64,000 bases of DNA, from NCBI GenBank assembly GCA_001970955.1, contig MPUH01000096.1:45775-109774 (forward strand). Direction: 5' to 3'. Position 1 is the first letter of the stretch; each line of letters opens with the position of its first letter. The notes below the pieces were generated by a model. The model was given only the letters and a program-made list of their open reading frames with translations, was not told the DNA's origin and made no database searches. This document shows, one piece after another, positions 20,054 through 30,251 of this stretch. This DNA comes from Stentor coeruleus (Eukaryota; Ciliophora; Heterotrichea; Heterotrichida; Stentoridae). A program made the translations under genes and the position numbers.

Positions 20054-21295
20054 TTAAAGATCTGAGTTGAAGCGAGTGACTGTTTCAATAGCTTCAGCCA
20101 CATATTCAACATTTTTAGAATTGAGTCCTGCCATAGATATCCTTCCATCCATAGTAAGATAGATATGATGTTTATCCATAAGTTCATTACAATTTTCAGG
20201 AAGTAGCCCAGTATAAGCGAACATACCTATTTGTTTGACAATATGGCTCCAATCATGAAGTGAGCCTTTGCTTTCAAGTAATTTAACTAAAGAACTTCTC
20301 ATATTGATAATCCTATCGGCCATAGTTTTAACATCAACAAGCCATTGGTTTTTAAGTTCAGGGTTTCCTAATATTGTACTTACAATCCTACTACCATAAA
20401 TTGGAGGATTTGAGTACATAGGTCTAGCTAAAATTTTAAGTTGAGATGAAACTCTATCAACTTCTTGTGAGGAATTACAAACCACAGAAAGATTCCCGAT
20501 TCTTTCTCCATACAAACCGAAATTTTTAGCAAAACTCTGCATGACAATCATTGGGTTTTCTTCATTTGCGAATAATCTTACAGCAAAAGCATCTTTATCA
20601 ACATCTCCAGATGCAAAACCTTGATAAGCCATATCAAAAATCGCTAAATGTTGCTTTCTGGCCATAAGATCTTGGATTTCTCTCCATTGATCTTGAGATG
20701 GATCAACTCCAGTTGGATTATGTGCACAAGCATGTAATAAAAATATTGAATTTTTAGGTGCTGAGTCTATTTCTCCTAAGAAGTCTTCGATATTTAAACC
20801 TTTGGTATTTGGGTCATAGTAAGTATATTCTATGAACTCAAGTCCTGAATGTTGGATTATAGCTTTATGGTTACCCCAGGTTGGGTTTGGGATATAAACT
20901 TTGCCGGAATAAGGGTAAAAACGTTTGATAAAAGCCATACCTAGACGTAAAGCTCCTGTACCAGAGAGAGATTGGATTGAAGCTACACGATGGTCTTTTA
21001 GAGGACTTGCGTTGTCGTAGGCTAGTGAGGTTGCTAGTTGAGTGAATTTATTAAGGCCGTCTATTGGAAGGTACTCATGGTCAGGAGTTTCAAGAATGAT
21101 AGATTTAGCTTTTTGGACACTTGGGAGGATAACTGGCTTGCCACTGTCATCACGATATGCTCCTACACCGAGGTTGACTTTACGAGGATTTTTGTCTCGT
21201 TTAAAAGCTTCACTTATGCCTAAAATTGCATCTGGAGGACCTTTTGGCACGGAACTCCATTGTGAAGCATGTCTCATGACCCTTTGAAAGAGCAT
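20054..21295 (-). CDS. Aspartate aminotransferase, mitochondrial type
   Basis: 413 aa. The N-terminus MLFQRVMRHASQW is Arg-rich and amphipathic like a mitochondrial presequence, and the mature enzyme begins near PPDAILGISEAFK. Class I aminotransferase hallmarks are all present: VNLGVGAYRD, SLSGTGALR, NPTWGNH, HACAHNPTGVDP, the PLP-lysine motif SFAKNFGLYGERIG, and the C-terminal carboxylate-binding Arg in GRISMAGL. It catalyses the reversible conversion of aspartate and 2-oxoglutarate to oxaloacetate and glutamate, linking the malate-aspartate shuttle and amino-acid metabolism. Length and motifs match GOT2-type enzymes with nothing missing. Confidence 0.96.
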   Translation of the reverse strand: MLFQRVMRHASQWSSVPKGPPDAILGISEAFKRDKNPRKVNLGVGAYRDDSGKPVILPSVQKAKSIILETPDHEYLPIDGLNKFTQLATSLAYDNASPLKDHRVASIQSLSGTGALRLGMAFIKRFYPYSGKVYIPNPTWGNHKAIIQHSGLEFIEYTYYDPNTKGLNIEDFLGEIDSAPKNSIFLLHACAHNPTGVDPSQDQWREIQDLMARKQHLAIFDMAYQGFASGDVDKDAFAVRLFANEENPMIVMQSFAKNFGLYGERIGNLSVVCNSSQEVDRVSSQLKILARPMYSNPPIYGSRIVSTILGNPELKNQWLVDVKTMADRIINMRSSLVKLLESKGSLHDWSHIVKQIGMFAYTGLLPENCNELMDKHHIYLTMDGRISMAGLNSKNVEYVAEAIETVTRFNSDL

Positions 21296-22248
21296 ATTTA
21301 TTTACCATGTTTTGTGGGAGTTTTGTTTAGATTTTTAAAAAGTTTTTAGCTTATGAACTGGGATATTTGCTGAAAAGATAAATTAAAAGTAGAGTTTTTT
21401 GTTGATTTTTGTAGATGGAGATAAGGATTTTAGACTCATAGTGAATATGTAGTATAAATATTCGTTAAGTTAGAGCTGTGATTTAGATAGAACTTAAAAC
21501 AACTTACGTACTAGAAATAATCTCAAAACTTTAAATATTATTTTATATTTGTAAATGTTTCAGGAGACAATTTCTTACAGTTTTTAAAACTAAAAACTAT
21601 GAAGATGATAAGACTATTGTTAGGCATAATACATCTGAAAATAGGCATTTTATGATTGGAATATAGAAAGTTCGAGATGGATTTTGAGAATTGTGGGAAA
21701 AATATTAGTTTGATGAGAGAAATACAATTTTTTTTATAATAAAATTGTATCTATTATTGCTAATAGGCTTGTCTATTGTTGAGTGATAATTGCATATGAT
21801 TTTCAAGTATTTGGAAGAATTATTTAGAAGTTTTTAATAAGACTCAATTTGGGATTACCTTATTAATAATAATTTACCCCAAATATACTTCTTAGCTCTC
21901 TGATTTGGATAAATATATCTAGAATTCTTTAAAGTATCGATTTCATTTAAAGAGGTCCTTAGCACTTAAGAATTGATAAAGAGAAAATCCTTAGATTAAA
22001 CTTTTTTAATAATCTCCTATCTATCTTATTACAAAACCTAAAAACCACTAAATAAGCCTAATCTTTTAATGTTTAACAATAATTAAAAATATTAACCCAA
22101 TCATTTATTGTATTTTGAAAGAGAATGGGTTTATATTTAAGAATCTTAAGAATAATATCAAATTTATCGACACAAATTCATTTCTTATCCCCAACCACAA
22201 CCACATTTCTATACCTTTTCCATACTTAAGGTAAAGCTTTAATAATAA
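21296..22248. other. Divergent intergenic region
   Basis: About 950 bp between the start of the minus-strand aminotransferase and the plus-strand coiled-coil gene, so promoters for both lie here. The left half is G-rich and C-poor; the right half, particularly 22150-22230, is C-rich. No box or RNA gene was identified. Confidence 0.5.
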
Positions 22249-24103
22249 ATGAAAAACTCAGCTGTAACAAATATTAGCTGCGATACAACTCCAAAAACCT
22301 CTCCCAAAACTTCCCCTCGCATTACCAACCCTCTAACATATTTCAAATTCCCACGTAAAATTATCAAGCCAGAAGCAAAATCTGAAGTAGGTTCCCCTAC
22401 TGACAAAAATAAGCAATTGCTTAAAAAGCTCAGTTCTCGTATAATGACTTCAAAAGATATAAAAATTTCACCAGAAACCGCAGCTTCTGTAGTAAGAAAG
22501 TATATTTTACCCATGTTTGAATATGAAAACCGAATCAAAGCTGATATCGGAAGGTCATCAATGAAATCTAATAAAAGGAAATTTTCTCAAGACCAAAACA
22601 CTGTATATGGGGAATTTAAACTTAGCGAAAAACTATCTAAGGAAAGAGAAGAACTAACAGCGAAAATGATAAAAATGGAACAGAATATGAAGGATAATAT
22701 ACAAGATAAAGAAATAATGGCTAAAGAAAATGTGATGCTTAAACAAGAACTCCAAGATATTCAGATTAACTTGACGTTATATTTGTATGAAAATCAGAAA
22801 CTTAGATGTGAATTGAGCCAACTCAGTTTTGCAAAGAATTTTGCTAATAATCAATTGACCAAAATTAAAAGTTTATATGAAATTTCTATCAAACAAATTG
22901 AAGATGTGACGAAGGAACTTAATGAAGAAAAACTTATAAATGATATCCGATTATTGTGAATATATGACTTTAACTCAAGTAAATAAATTAAGGACCCATT
23001 CAATACAACTTGAACATAATATTTCTATTATGAATTTGGAAAAAGAAATTATTATAGAGAAATTTAAAGGGATGCATAATGCATTTAGCAAATTAATTGG
23101 CTCACATAGTTCATTAGCAAAAGTTGTAGAAGAATTAAAAATTGTAAATAGCTTTGCTAAGGAGACTATTCGCAATAGTGATGATCTAAAGATGAGTTTT
23201 GGGAAAATCGCTTTTGAAAGAGATAAGTTTTTATATGCACTTGCTGACTTAAATGAATCTACTGCTGATTTAAGTGCGCAGAAAGAGAAAATTTTAAAAG
23301 TATTTAAAGAAAAACTTTCCTCAGTCCAAAAAGACTTGCAATCCGCAGTCGAAGAGCGAGAAAGCCTTAATCTGAAACTTACCGAACTTGACAAAAAGTA
23401 CCAAGACCTTCTAGAAGAGTTTCGCAAATTCCGGCAAAAAATAAAAATCCGTTACACAGCCCTAAGTAAAAACGAAGAAAAATTCTGTAAAAACTGTCAA
23501 AAATCCTTCTATGAATCCGAGAATTTTAACTGGTCATGCAAAATCCACTCAAGCAAACTCAGTGGGGACATTTTTTGGTGTTGTGGCAAACTAGGCAAAG
23601 ATGCTCCAGGTTGTATAGTCTCAAAACATCAAGCAAAAGAAGAAAACAATCTTGAAGAAGAATGTCAAAATTCTTCAATAAACCAAAAGTTTTGCACTGT
23701 AATTAATATATAGTCATGCAAAGAAACAGGCCATTCATCACTTATGTGCATAAAAGACCCTAATTTACGAAGTAATTGCGATGTTATTGAAGAGAAAAAA
23801 AGACTTAAAGAGATAAAATTAAACAATAAAAAAGCTTTGGCTAATGGAAGAACTCTAGCTTCATTCTCAGCATCATTTGTGGAGAAAAGTGATTTTGATG
23901 ATTTTAGTGAAGAGAATTTTGATGAACTTAAACAGATGAGAAATGATTCTATTGTTGCTGAGGAGTTTAATAAAGTTATTGTATGTGATGAAGTTGAAAG
24001 CCCAAATAGATTAAGTTTTGGGCGCCAATCAAGGCCTAGAAAGAATTCTTATCAGAATCATAATGACAGTTTGAAGTTCAATATAAGTTTATCAAATCTT
24101 TAA
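22249..24103 (+). CDS. Coiled-coil protein with CHORD-like Cys/His cluster (apparent frameshift)
   Basis: Three open frames line up as one gene. Frame 1 (22249-22959) has a polar N-terminus, then coiled coil. Frame 2 (22940-23698) continues the coiled coil for ~170 residues. It then has a Cys/His-rich stretch: FCKNCQKSFYESENF, WSCKIH, FWCCGKL, GCIVSKH. The order C-C-F-N-C-H-W-CC-GC-H resembles a CHORD zinc-binding module. A 15-nt intron (23699-23713) then joins to the last exon (ending 24103), adding CKETGHSSLMC. The frame 1 to frame 2 switch must fall in 22940-22956, where no 15/16-nt intron exists. A 1-nt indel, by assembly error or mutation, is therefore inferred. Alternatively two overlapping genes exist. 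The product is roughly 610 aa. Confidence 0.65.
23699..23713 (+). other. 15-nt intron in coiled-coil/CHORD-like gene
   Basis: It reads GTAATTAATATATAG, phase 0. It joins KFCT to SCKETGH, completing a further Cys/His group. Confidence 0.88.
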
Positions 24104-24231
24104 AAATAGAAATTTAAAAGAATACATTAAAGGTTTTGTATGATTTTTTTATAATAAACATATGATTAATATTCCTATTATCATTCAAAAAACATCATAT
24201 TTTTATAACATCCATTTTCCTCTCTAATAAA

Positions 24232-25602
24232 ATGTTATCAGGGGTACTAAAACTCCGGCAACTTGGAAGTAAACTTGCTGTATCTGAACCTGCCTCTCCA
24301 GTCATAAAAACTTTAATCCCAGGTCCTTCATCAATATCCCTTCTTAACCAATACCAAGGAATGAGTCAAGATTTCAAAACAGTCAAATTCTTTGTTGACT
24401 ATGAATCTTGTTCAGGAAACTATGTTGCTGATGCTGATGGGAATCTTTTATTAGACACAACAGGACAAGATGGGACAATTCCATTAGGGTATAATAATCA
24501 AGCTCTTTTAGCACAACTGGCTAATTCTAATTATATGAGCAATGTTATGCATAGAATATCTTGTCATACTATGCCAACTGACAACTGGCCAGAACTTGTG
24601 AAGAAAATATTAATTCCTCTTGCCCCAGCTGGGCTTGGAGAAGTGTTTAATTCATGTGGCTGTAGTTCTGGAAGCAATGAAAATGCTTTGAAGTCTGCGA
24701 GTATATGGTATTATAAGAACAAGTATGGAGAAAATTATACTCCTGAGCAACTTGCCTCTGCTTTAAAAGGTAAACCTCCAGGAGTACCTGATTTTGCATT
24801 TGTTCGCCTTGCAGGTTCTTACCACAGTAACCTCATAGGTTTAGGAAAAGAAACAAAATATACCCCTAAACTCAATATGCTCTGGGCCCCTTTCCCAAAC
24901 CGACAATATCCACAACCAAACCCTTCAGAAGAAAGCAAAGCCCTTGAGGAAACACAAAAACTCTTCAAAACTCATCAAAACATCTGCGCTTTCATCATAG
25001 AACCCATCTTATCAAAAGGAACCTATTACGCAACTAGTAAATACTATCAAGAACTTGCAAAAATTGTCAAAGAAAATCATGCAGCTCTAATCATTGATGA
25101 AACCTTTACTGGATATGGAGGATCAGGTAAAACCTGGGCTTTTGAACATTGGGAAATAAACCCTGATATTTTAGTATATGGAGGTAGGACGCAAATTTCA
25201 GGATATTTTATGAAACCTGAATTTAGACCTCCACAAGGATATCAAATTTCTAATACTTGGTGTGGTGATCCTTTAAGATTAGAACAATTTAAAGCTATAA
25301 AAGCAGTTGTTGAAACTCAGGATTTGATTGAAAAAACTAAAAATGTTGGAGATTATTTCTATAAGAAATTAGCAAACTTGTTAGAAAGTAAGAAAGGAAT
25401 TTCTGGGCTTAGAGGACTTGGCTTGCATATAGCTTTTGATTTTGAGAGTAAGGATAAAGCTTGGAAATTTGTTGGGGATATGCTTGGAAAAGGAGTTTTT
25501 GTTAATGTGGTAAATGAGAAGACAGTTCAGATCACCCCAGCTTTGGTTTTTAATAAGCAGCATGTGGATGTTTTTGTTGAAGCTGCGGAGAGCTGCCTTT
25601 AA
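24232..25602 (+). CDS. GABA-transaminase-like protein lacking the PLP lysine (pseudoenzyme?)
   Basis: 456 aa, collinear with mitochondrial 4-aminobutyrate aminotransferase (class III, PLP). Shared landmarks are DTTGQDGTIPLGYN, CGCSSGSNENALK, APFPNRQYP, IIDETFTGYG, WAFEHW, FMKPEFRP, ISNTWCGDP and TPALVF. The basic N-terminus (MLSGVLKLRQLGSK) could be a presequence. The active site is abnormal. Where the family has the SKK or GKK lysine, this protein reads YGGRTQISG, with Arg319 at the Schiff-base position and Gly318 before it. The SEGG glutamate is Lys262, DEVQ is DETF, and the C-terminal FRP arginine is Thr. The fold is preserved while catalytic residues are lost together, so a non-catalytic or repurposed role is likely. 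No intron is hidden at this site. Confidence 0.88.
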   Translation: MLSGVLKLRQLGSKLAVSEPASPVIKTLIPGPSSISLLNQYQGMSQDFKTVKFFVDYESCSGNYVADADGNLLLDTTGQDGTIPLGYNNQALLAQLANSNYMSNVMHRISCHTMPTDNWPELVKKILIPLAPAGLGEVFNSCGCSSGSNENALKSASIWYYKNKYGENYTPEQLASALKGKPPGVPDFAFVRLAGSYHSNLIGLGKETKYTPKLNMLWAPFPNRQYPQPNPSEESKALEETQKLFKTHQNICAFIIEPILSKGTYYATSKYYQELAKIVKENHAALIIDETFTGYGGSGKTWAFEHWEINPDILVYGGRTQISGYFMKPEFRPPQGYQISNTWCGDPLRLEQFKAIKAVVETQDLIEKTKNVGDYFYKKLANLLESKKGISGLRGLGLHIAFDFESKDKAWKFVGDMLGKGVFVNVVNEKTVQITPALVFNKQHVDVFVEAAESCL

Positions 25603-26570
25603 TAAGTTTAAGTTAGGATGATAATGATTTTTGAGGATTTTGGAGGATTGAGATTGATTTTTTTCATTTGGAATGTGTTAGAAGAATGGGAAATGTATGG
25701 ATTATGGGAAAATGTAGTGATTAGAATAAATTTATTGAGATTTATTTGATAAGGTTAGTTAAAAATTAGATGTGGATTAGATTAATACAAAGAGAATATT
25801 GATATGATTTCTGGAAGTTAAGTATTTTCTTCTAGTTTTTTTTACTATTGTTAGATGGAATTATTTAGATTTTACTATATTAGGTGGTTCACGAATGTCA
25901 CAAATAGTGATTTTGTAGTTTGTATAGAATATACTATCAAAGATGTTTCTAAAGTCTTATTGAAATTCACTTTAACCATAACTACTAAAGGCTTTAAGTA
26001 TTTTAGTTATTAATTTGGCGGTGTTTGTGTTTAGAAATGATACTGTGATAACCATTATCAAGATGTATGAAAATACTTATTTGGAGACTATCAAGATATC
26101 GACTACAAGAAAATTTTATGTTTCACCTGACCTAAAAGTTATGCAACAATAAGAAATTAAATAGTTTAGGCGATTTTATAAGAAAATGAGATCTGGATCA
26201 ACAAAAGTAATATTTCCAGATAATAAATTTATATCCATAAAGCTAATTACTGAATCAAAAATTAAAATATGTAACTACTCATAAAACTATAATTACCAAA
26301 ACTTTGCCCTAAATCATATTTTCTTAAAGCATTTTCAATTATATTCAAACTTTCCAACCTAAAATCACAACTTTCCTACTTAAAAAAATATAATCAATTA
26401 ATCAACCATACCTAAAAGCCAATCTTATAATTTCTACAAAACCAAATACTAATGATAATAATAAAAATCCTTTTCTTACTTACAAACATTTTCTTATAAA
26501 AAATCCTAATTAAACCCAAAGTAATATATATTAAACATAGTTAAAATATCAAAACTATGGGCATAAGTTA
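25603..26570. other. Intergenic, strongly skewed composition
   Basis: No gene or RNA is seen. The left end has 32 G and 1 C in 25621-25740, and the right end has 24 C and 2 G in 26281-26400. This is the clearest case of the intergenic skew flip. Confidence 0.6.
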
Positions 26571-28292
26571 ATGAATTCTAAATTTATATGCAACATCGCT
26601 CATACTCAGTTTGATATAGTCCGTGAAGTAGCTACATCAGTATTGGACTGGAAAGTAAGTAATAATGATAGGGAAGATTGGGACGTGATGTGGACAGACC
26701 TTTCTGTCCCTGCAGAGACTCTAAGTAAAATGAAGTCATACCAGCGCATCAACCACTTTCCAGGGATGCACCTAATCTCACGTAAGAACTTCCTCGCAAC
26801 AAGCCTAGGAAAATTGCGGCAACAGTTCCCCAAAGATTATGGATTTTTTCCTCGAACCTGGGTGTTCCCATCACACTCATCTGAACTTAAGCAACACTTA
26901 CAGCAATCTAAGCATAAATATATGATTGTAAAACCAGAAAAATCCTGTCAAGGTAAAGGTATTTTTTTTACAAACCGTATAGAAGAGCTTAACCCATCTC
27001 AACGATATGTTGTGCAAAATTATATAAAATCCCCTTATTTAATAGACGGACTCAAATTTGATCTAAGAATTTACGTTCTTGTATCCTCATGTGACCCTTT
27101 AAGAATTTATATATATGATGAAGGCTTAGCTAGATTTGCTACAGAACCTTATTCTCATCCTGATATTAATAATATCAACAATATGTTCATACATTTAACC
27201 AATTATGCTGTTAATAAAGGAAATCGAGCGTTTATTAATAATAAAAATATTGGGTCTGATAATGTTGGACATAAAAGAAGCTTAAGATCATTATATAAAC
27301 TTCTTGAAAGTCAAGGACATGATGTCCAAGGAATTAAATTGAAAATTGAAGATATTATTATTAAAACCTTATGTTCGATACAACCAATTTTGAAAAATTG
27401 TTATTTGGGAGTTCAAAAAGATGACTTGACTAGGGCAATGTGCTTTGAGATATTAGGATTTGATATTTTACTTGATGATAAACTTAAGCCACATTTGATT
27501 GAAGTTAATCATGACCCATCTTTTAGTGTGAGTTCACCTTTGGATAAAGAGTTAAAGAAAAATTTGATTGCTGGGGCTTTGAAATTGTCTTGGGTTACAA
27601 AGAAAAATAGAATCAGGTATATGAAACAAGTGGAAGATAAATGCAAGAATAAAGGAAAGCTGGAAAAAGGTAAGGCTCAAAGTGAGTATATGAAAAAAGC
27701 TGTAAAACATTATTGTGAGCTTAGAGGACATGAAGAAAAAAAATATTTGGGGAGATATAAACGTATATATCCAATTGAAGGTAGTGAAAAGTATGAAAAA
27801 TTCATAAAGGCTTCTTTAATTATTTGTAAAGAATGGGAGGATGTCCGTCCTGGGATAATAACTTCAATAAAAAAAATCCCAGTCACATCAAGAAGTCCTT
27901 TCAGTAAAAACCTCAGCACCTCCAACCACCGAAGCAAAGCTAGTCTTTCAGTAGAAGTTCTTGAAACCTCAATAAGCCAAGTCCCAGTTCAGTCTTTATC
28001 AAAAAAGAAACTAAATATCCCCCCATATAAAAAGCCAAAAGAACTAATCGCAGAACCAATCCTCCCAAGCCAAAACCTTCATTCAAACCAACATTCAATG
28101 CAAAAATCTAGCAAAATCCTCTCATCTTTTATATCAACAAAAGAACATCAATTAAAAATGAAACTCATGCCTAAACTCCTCAGAAAAACCCCTCAGCCGC
28201 CAATAAAAAGTAGTATCAGCAAGTCTTCTTCTCAAGTCCTAAGTTTTATTGATACATCAACAACATGTGCTAAGAGCTCAATAGCTAGATAA
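26571..28292 (+). CDS. Tubulin polyglutamylase, TTLL family
   Basis: 573 aa. The N-terminal ~345 residues form a tubulin-tyrosine-ligase-like ATP-grasp domain. Markers are INHFPGMHLISRKNFLA, YMIVKPEKSCQGKGIFF, YVVQNYIKSPYLIDGLKFDL, LRIYVLVSSCDPLRIYIYDE, FIHLTNYAVNK and the metal/ATP site in DILLDDKLKPHLIEVNHDPS. These match TTLL6/13/4-type glutamylases, which add glutamate chains to tubulin of cilia and cortical microtubules. The following ~80 residues are very Lys-rich, as in the microtubule-binding domain that sits behind the catalytic core in this group. The rest is Ser/Pro-rich and disordered. Catalytic residues appear intact. The modified tubulin and chain type are inferred. Confidence 0.92.
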   Translation: MNSKFICNIAHTQFDIVREVATSVLDWKVSNNDREDWDVMWTDLSVPAETLSKMKSYQRINHFPGMHLISRKNFLATSLGKLRQQFPKDYGFFPRTWVFPSHSSELKQHLQQSKHKYMIVKPEKSCQGKGIFFTNRIEELNPSQRYVVQNYIKSPYLIDGLKFDLRIYVLVSSCDPLRIYIYDEGLARFATEPYSHPDINNINNMFIHLTNYAVNKGNRAFINNKNIGSDNVGHKRSLRSLYKLLESQGHDVQGIKLKIEDIIIKTLCSIQPILKNCYLGVQKDDLTRAMCFEILGFDILLDDKLKPHLIEVNHDPSFSVSSPLDKELKKNLIAGALKLSWVTKKNRIRYMKQVEDKCKNKGKLEKGKAQSEYMKKAVKHYCELRGHEEKKYLGRYKRIYPIEGSEKYEKFIKASLIICKEWEDVRPGIITSIKKIPVTSRSPFSKNLSTSNHRSKASLSVEVLETSISQVPVQSLSKKKLNIPPYKKPKELIAEPILPSQNLHSNQHSMQKSSKILSSFISTKEHQLKMKLMPKLLRKTPQPPIKSSISKSSSQVLSFIDTSTTCAKSSIAR

Positions 28293-30251
28293 TTAATAAT
28301 GGATTCTTATCCTGCAACATGGATCATATCCCATCTTATCAAAGACACAAGCTTATTTTCTGGAAAGTTTTGTATAGTCGACACTTTAATAAGTAGCTCT
28401 GATACCTAAAACTCAATAAAATGGGCATATATTTATATTAGAGCCTATATAAATTTCAAGCATAAATCCTTTGTCACAGTTCAAAACATCCTCAACATAT
28501 TTCTCAGTGATGATTTGCCTAGAAAAGAAGATGCTTATGGGTATTAAACTTATATAAATGAACAATTCACCCTTAGTAGTAGTACAAGTTTGCTTTAGAA
28601 GTTAATGGAAATACTATGAAATATTATAAACAATATTTGATTAAAGACAAACTTGAAAAAGTAAAACTTGCATCTCATAGGCATTGTGATTGTATGAATA
28701 AAATGGCTAAAGAAATTATTAAAACTATTGAGCTTTTAGTTCACAGTAAAGTATTTTATTCAGAAAAGTAGATTTAGCAAGAAAATCTTGTCTAATAAAA
28801 GTTTGTGTGTTGGGATTTTTGCAATTTTCTTATTAAAAGTAGTGAGCTTAAGTAAAAAAAATAGACTATGATTATTTTATAATTGATATTTAGTTACAAA
28901 AAGTTAGTATTGCATATAAAAAAAATATGATAAAGAACTTGAACAAATCAAACTTGCCCTAAGAACTGATAACCTTCTTAGCAGTCGTAAAAAAAATATA
29001 AGGGCAAATCAGCGGAACAAGTTTTTTTTCGTTGCATATTACTTGGAAGAAAAATACTTGAACTCTCAGGTTTTGATACAAGAACAAGTAGAAGTAAATG
29101 TTCATGAGATTATTGAGACGATAAAAAATGTTAAAGAAATATTTGAAAAGAAGAAATGCAAGAACGGGCTATGAAAAGTCCATTCTATTATTATGATGTA
29201 GCTAAAGTTTTTAGAAGATGCTTCGTTATGTATAATTTATTTTCTATACATGAAGCCTTTAAGTAATTTCATAATTAAAATAATATTAAATAATGAAAAT
29301 CTATATATTTATCTTTATGGATAATTCTAAGATGTTAATAAATAAATTAAGGAATTGATAATTTTACAGTTTTCGCATGCAGAATTCTATTTTTATTAAT
29401 CAAGATTTATATATTTATAAAATTGATAGACTTAATTATTCTATGATAAAATATACAAGATTTAGAAGTATAGAAAAAGTATAAAGTACTCGCAAGTTTA
29501 TTACATGATGAAATATAATAAAAATACTTTTAATAAAACTGCATCATTATCTCCATAACTCAAGGCAAAATAAGCCGATTTAGTTTTTGTGTAGTAGAAT
29601 AATTTTAATAGTTTTAAGAGTTTAGTATCTCGGATTAAAAAATTTTTGTAGCTATAATAGTTAGTTTCATGAGTAGAACTTCTTAGATGATAACTATACT
29701 TGGTTATATTAGGAATTAACCTATTATATTTGTATAATCTAGCAGATAATAAAAAGATACTAAAACTATAAATTATTATAAGTATTAAAATTTTTGTTAG
29801 TAGTAATGAAAACTTTAAGATATTTGCAAATAAGGTTGAAGTATGTTTTATAAATACAAACTTATAATTTATTATTTGTATAAATGGTTTTACCTATTTA
29901 GTTATTTATAATAGATTTGAATAATATTTAGACACTTATCGATTTTCATAATTTTTTTTTCTAGATTAAGTTATTTCAAGAAAAAAAGTTCTGTTAAGAA
30001 AAATCAATATATTTTGAATACAGTTTGAATTACTATTAAAGGAAATGGGGATCTTTTGAACTAATAGGATTTAAAAAAAAGTTTATTAAAAATTCAAGCT
30101 ACTTATTTTTTAAGAATTAACTCAATTTAATTCTATTGTGGATTTATAAGTATATTTTTTATTATTAGACCTTTAATTATATACAACAACCTTTTGTTTT
30201 CTTCCAAAAAATCATTCTTAATTTGCATTTTTCTTATAATTTGGCTTAGTA
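28293..30251. other. Gene-poor region with a decayed gene
   Basis: Only the relic at 28299-29174 looks coding. From 29200 to 30250 the sequence is very AT-rich, with no open frame or RNA gene recognised. Confidence 0.5.
28299..29174 (+). pseudogene. Decayed protein-coding gene, family unknown
   Basis: Several coding-like stretches follow each other on one strand, broken by stops. 28299-28409 opens with ATG and MDSYPATWIISHLIKD, ending in TAA. The same frame then stays open to 28547 (WAYIYIRAYINFKHKSF, LSDDLPRKEDAYGY), and again briefly. A second frame covers 28598-28750 (DKLEKVKLASHRHCDCMNK). A third covers 28920-29174 (85 codons, no ATG, with IKLALRTDNLLSSRKKN and VAYYLEEKYLN). No stop coincides with the end of a 15-nt intron, so splicing does not rescue the gene. 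It lies directly behind the TTLL gene. No family was recognised. Confidence 0.45.

Noticed and set aside
22955-22992. A longer intron to explain the frame switch in the coiled-coil gene
   Set aside because: The only GT...AG combination with the right phase is about 37 nt, unlike every other intron here; a 1-nt indel is simpler.
25189-25206. Possible intron hiding the missing GABA-transaminase lysine
   Set aside because: The nearby GT...AG spans are 14 or 18 nt, not 15/16, and the protein aligns to the family without a length change at this point.
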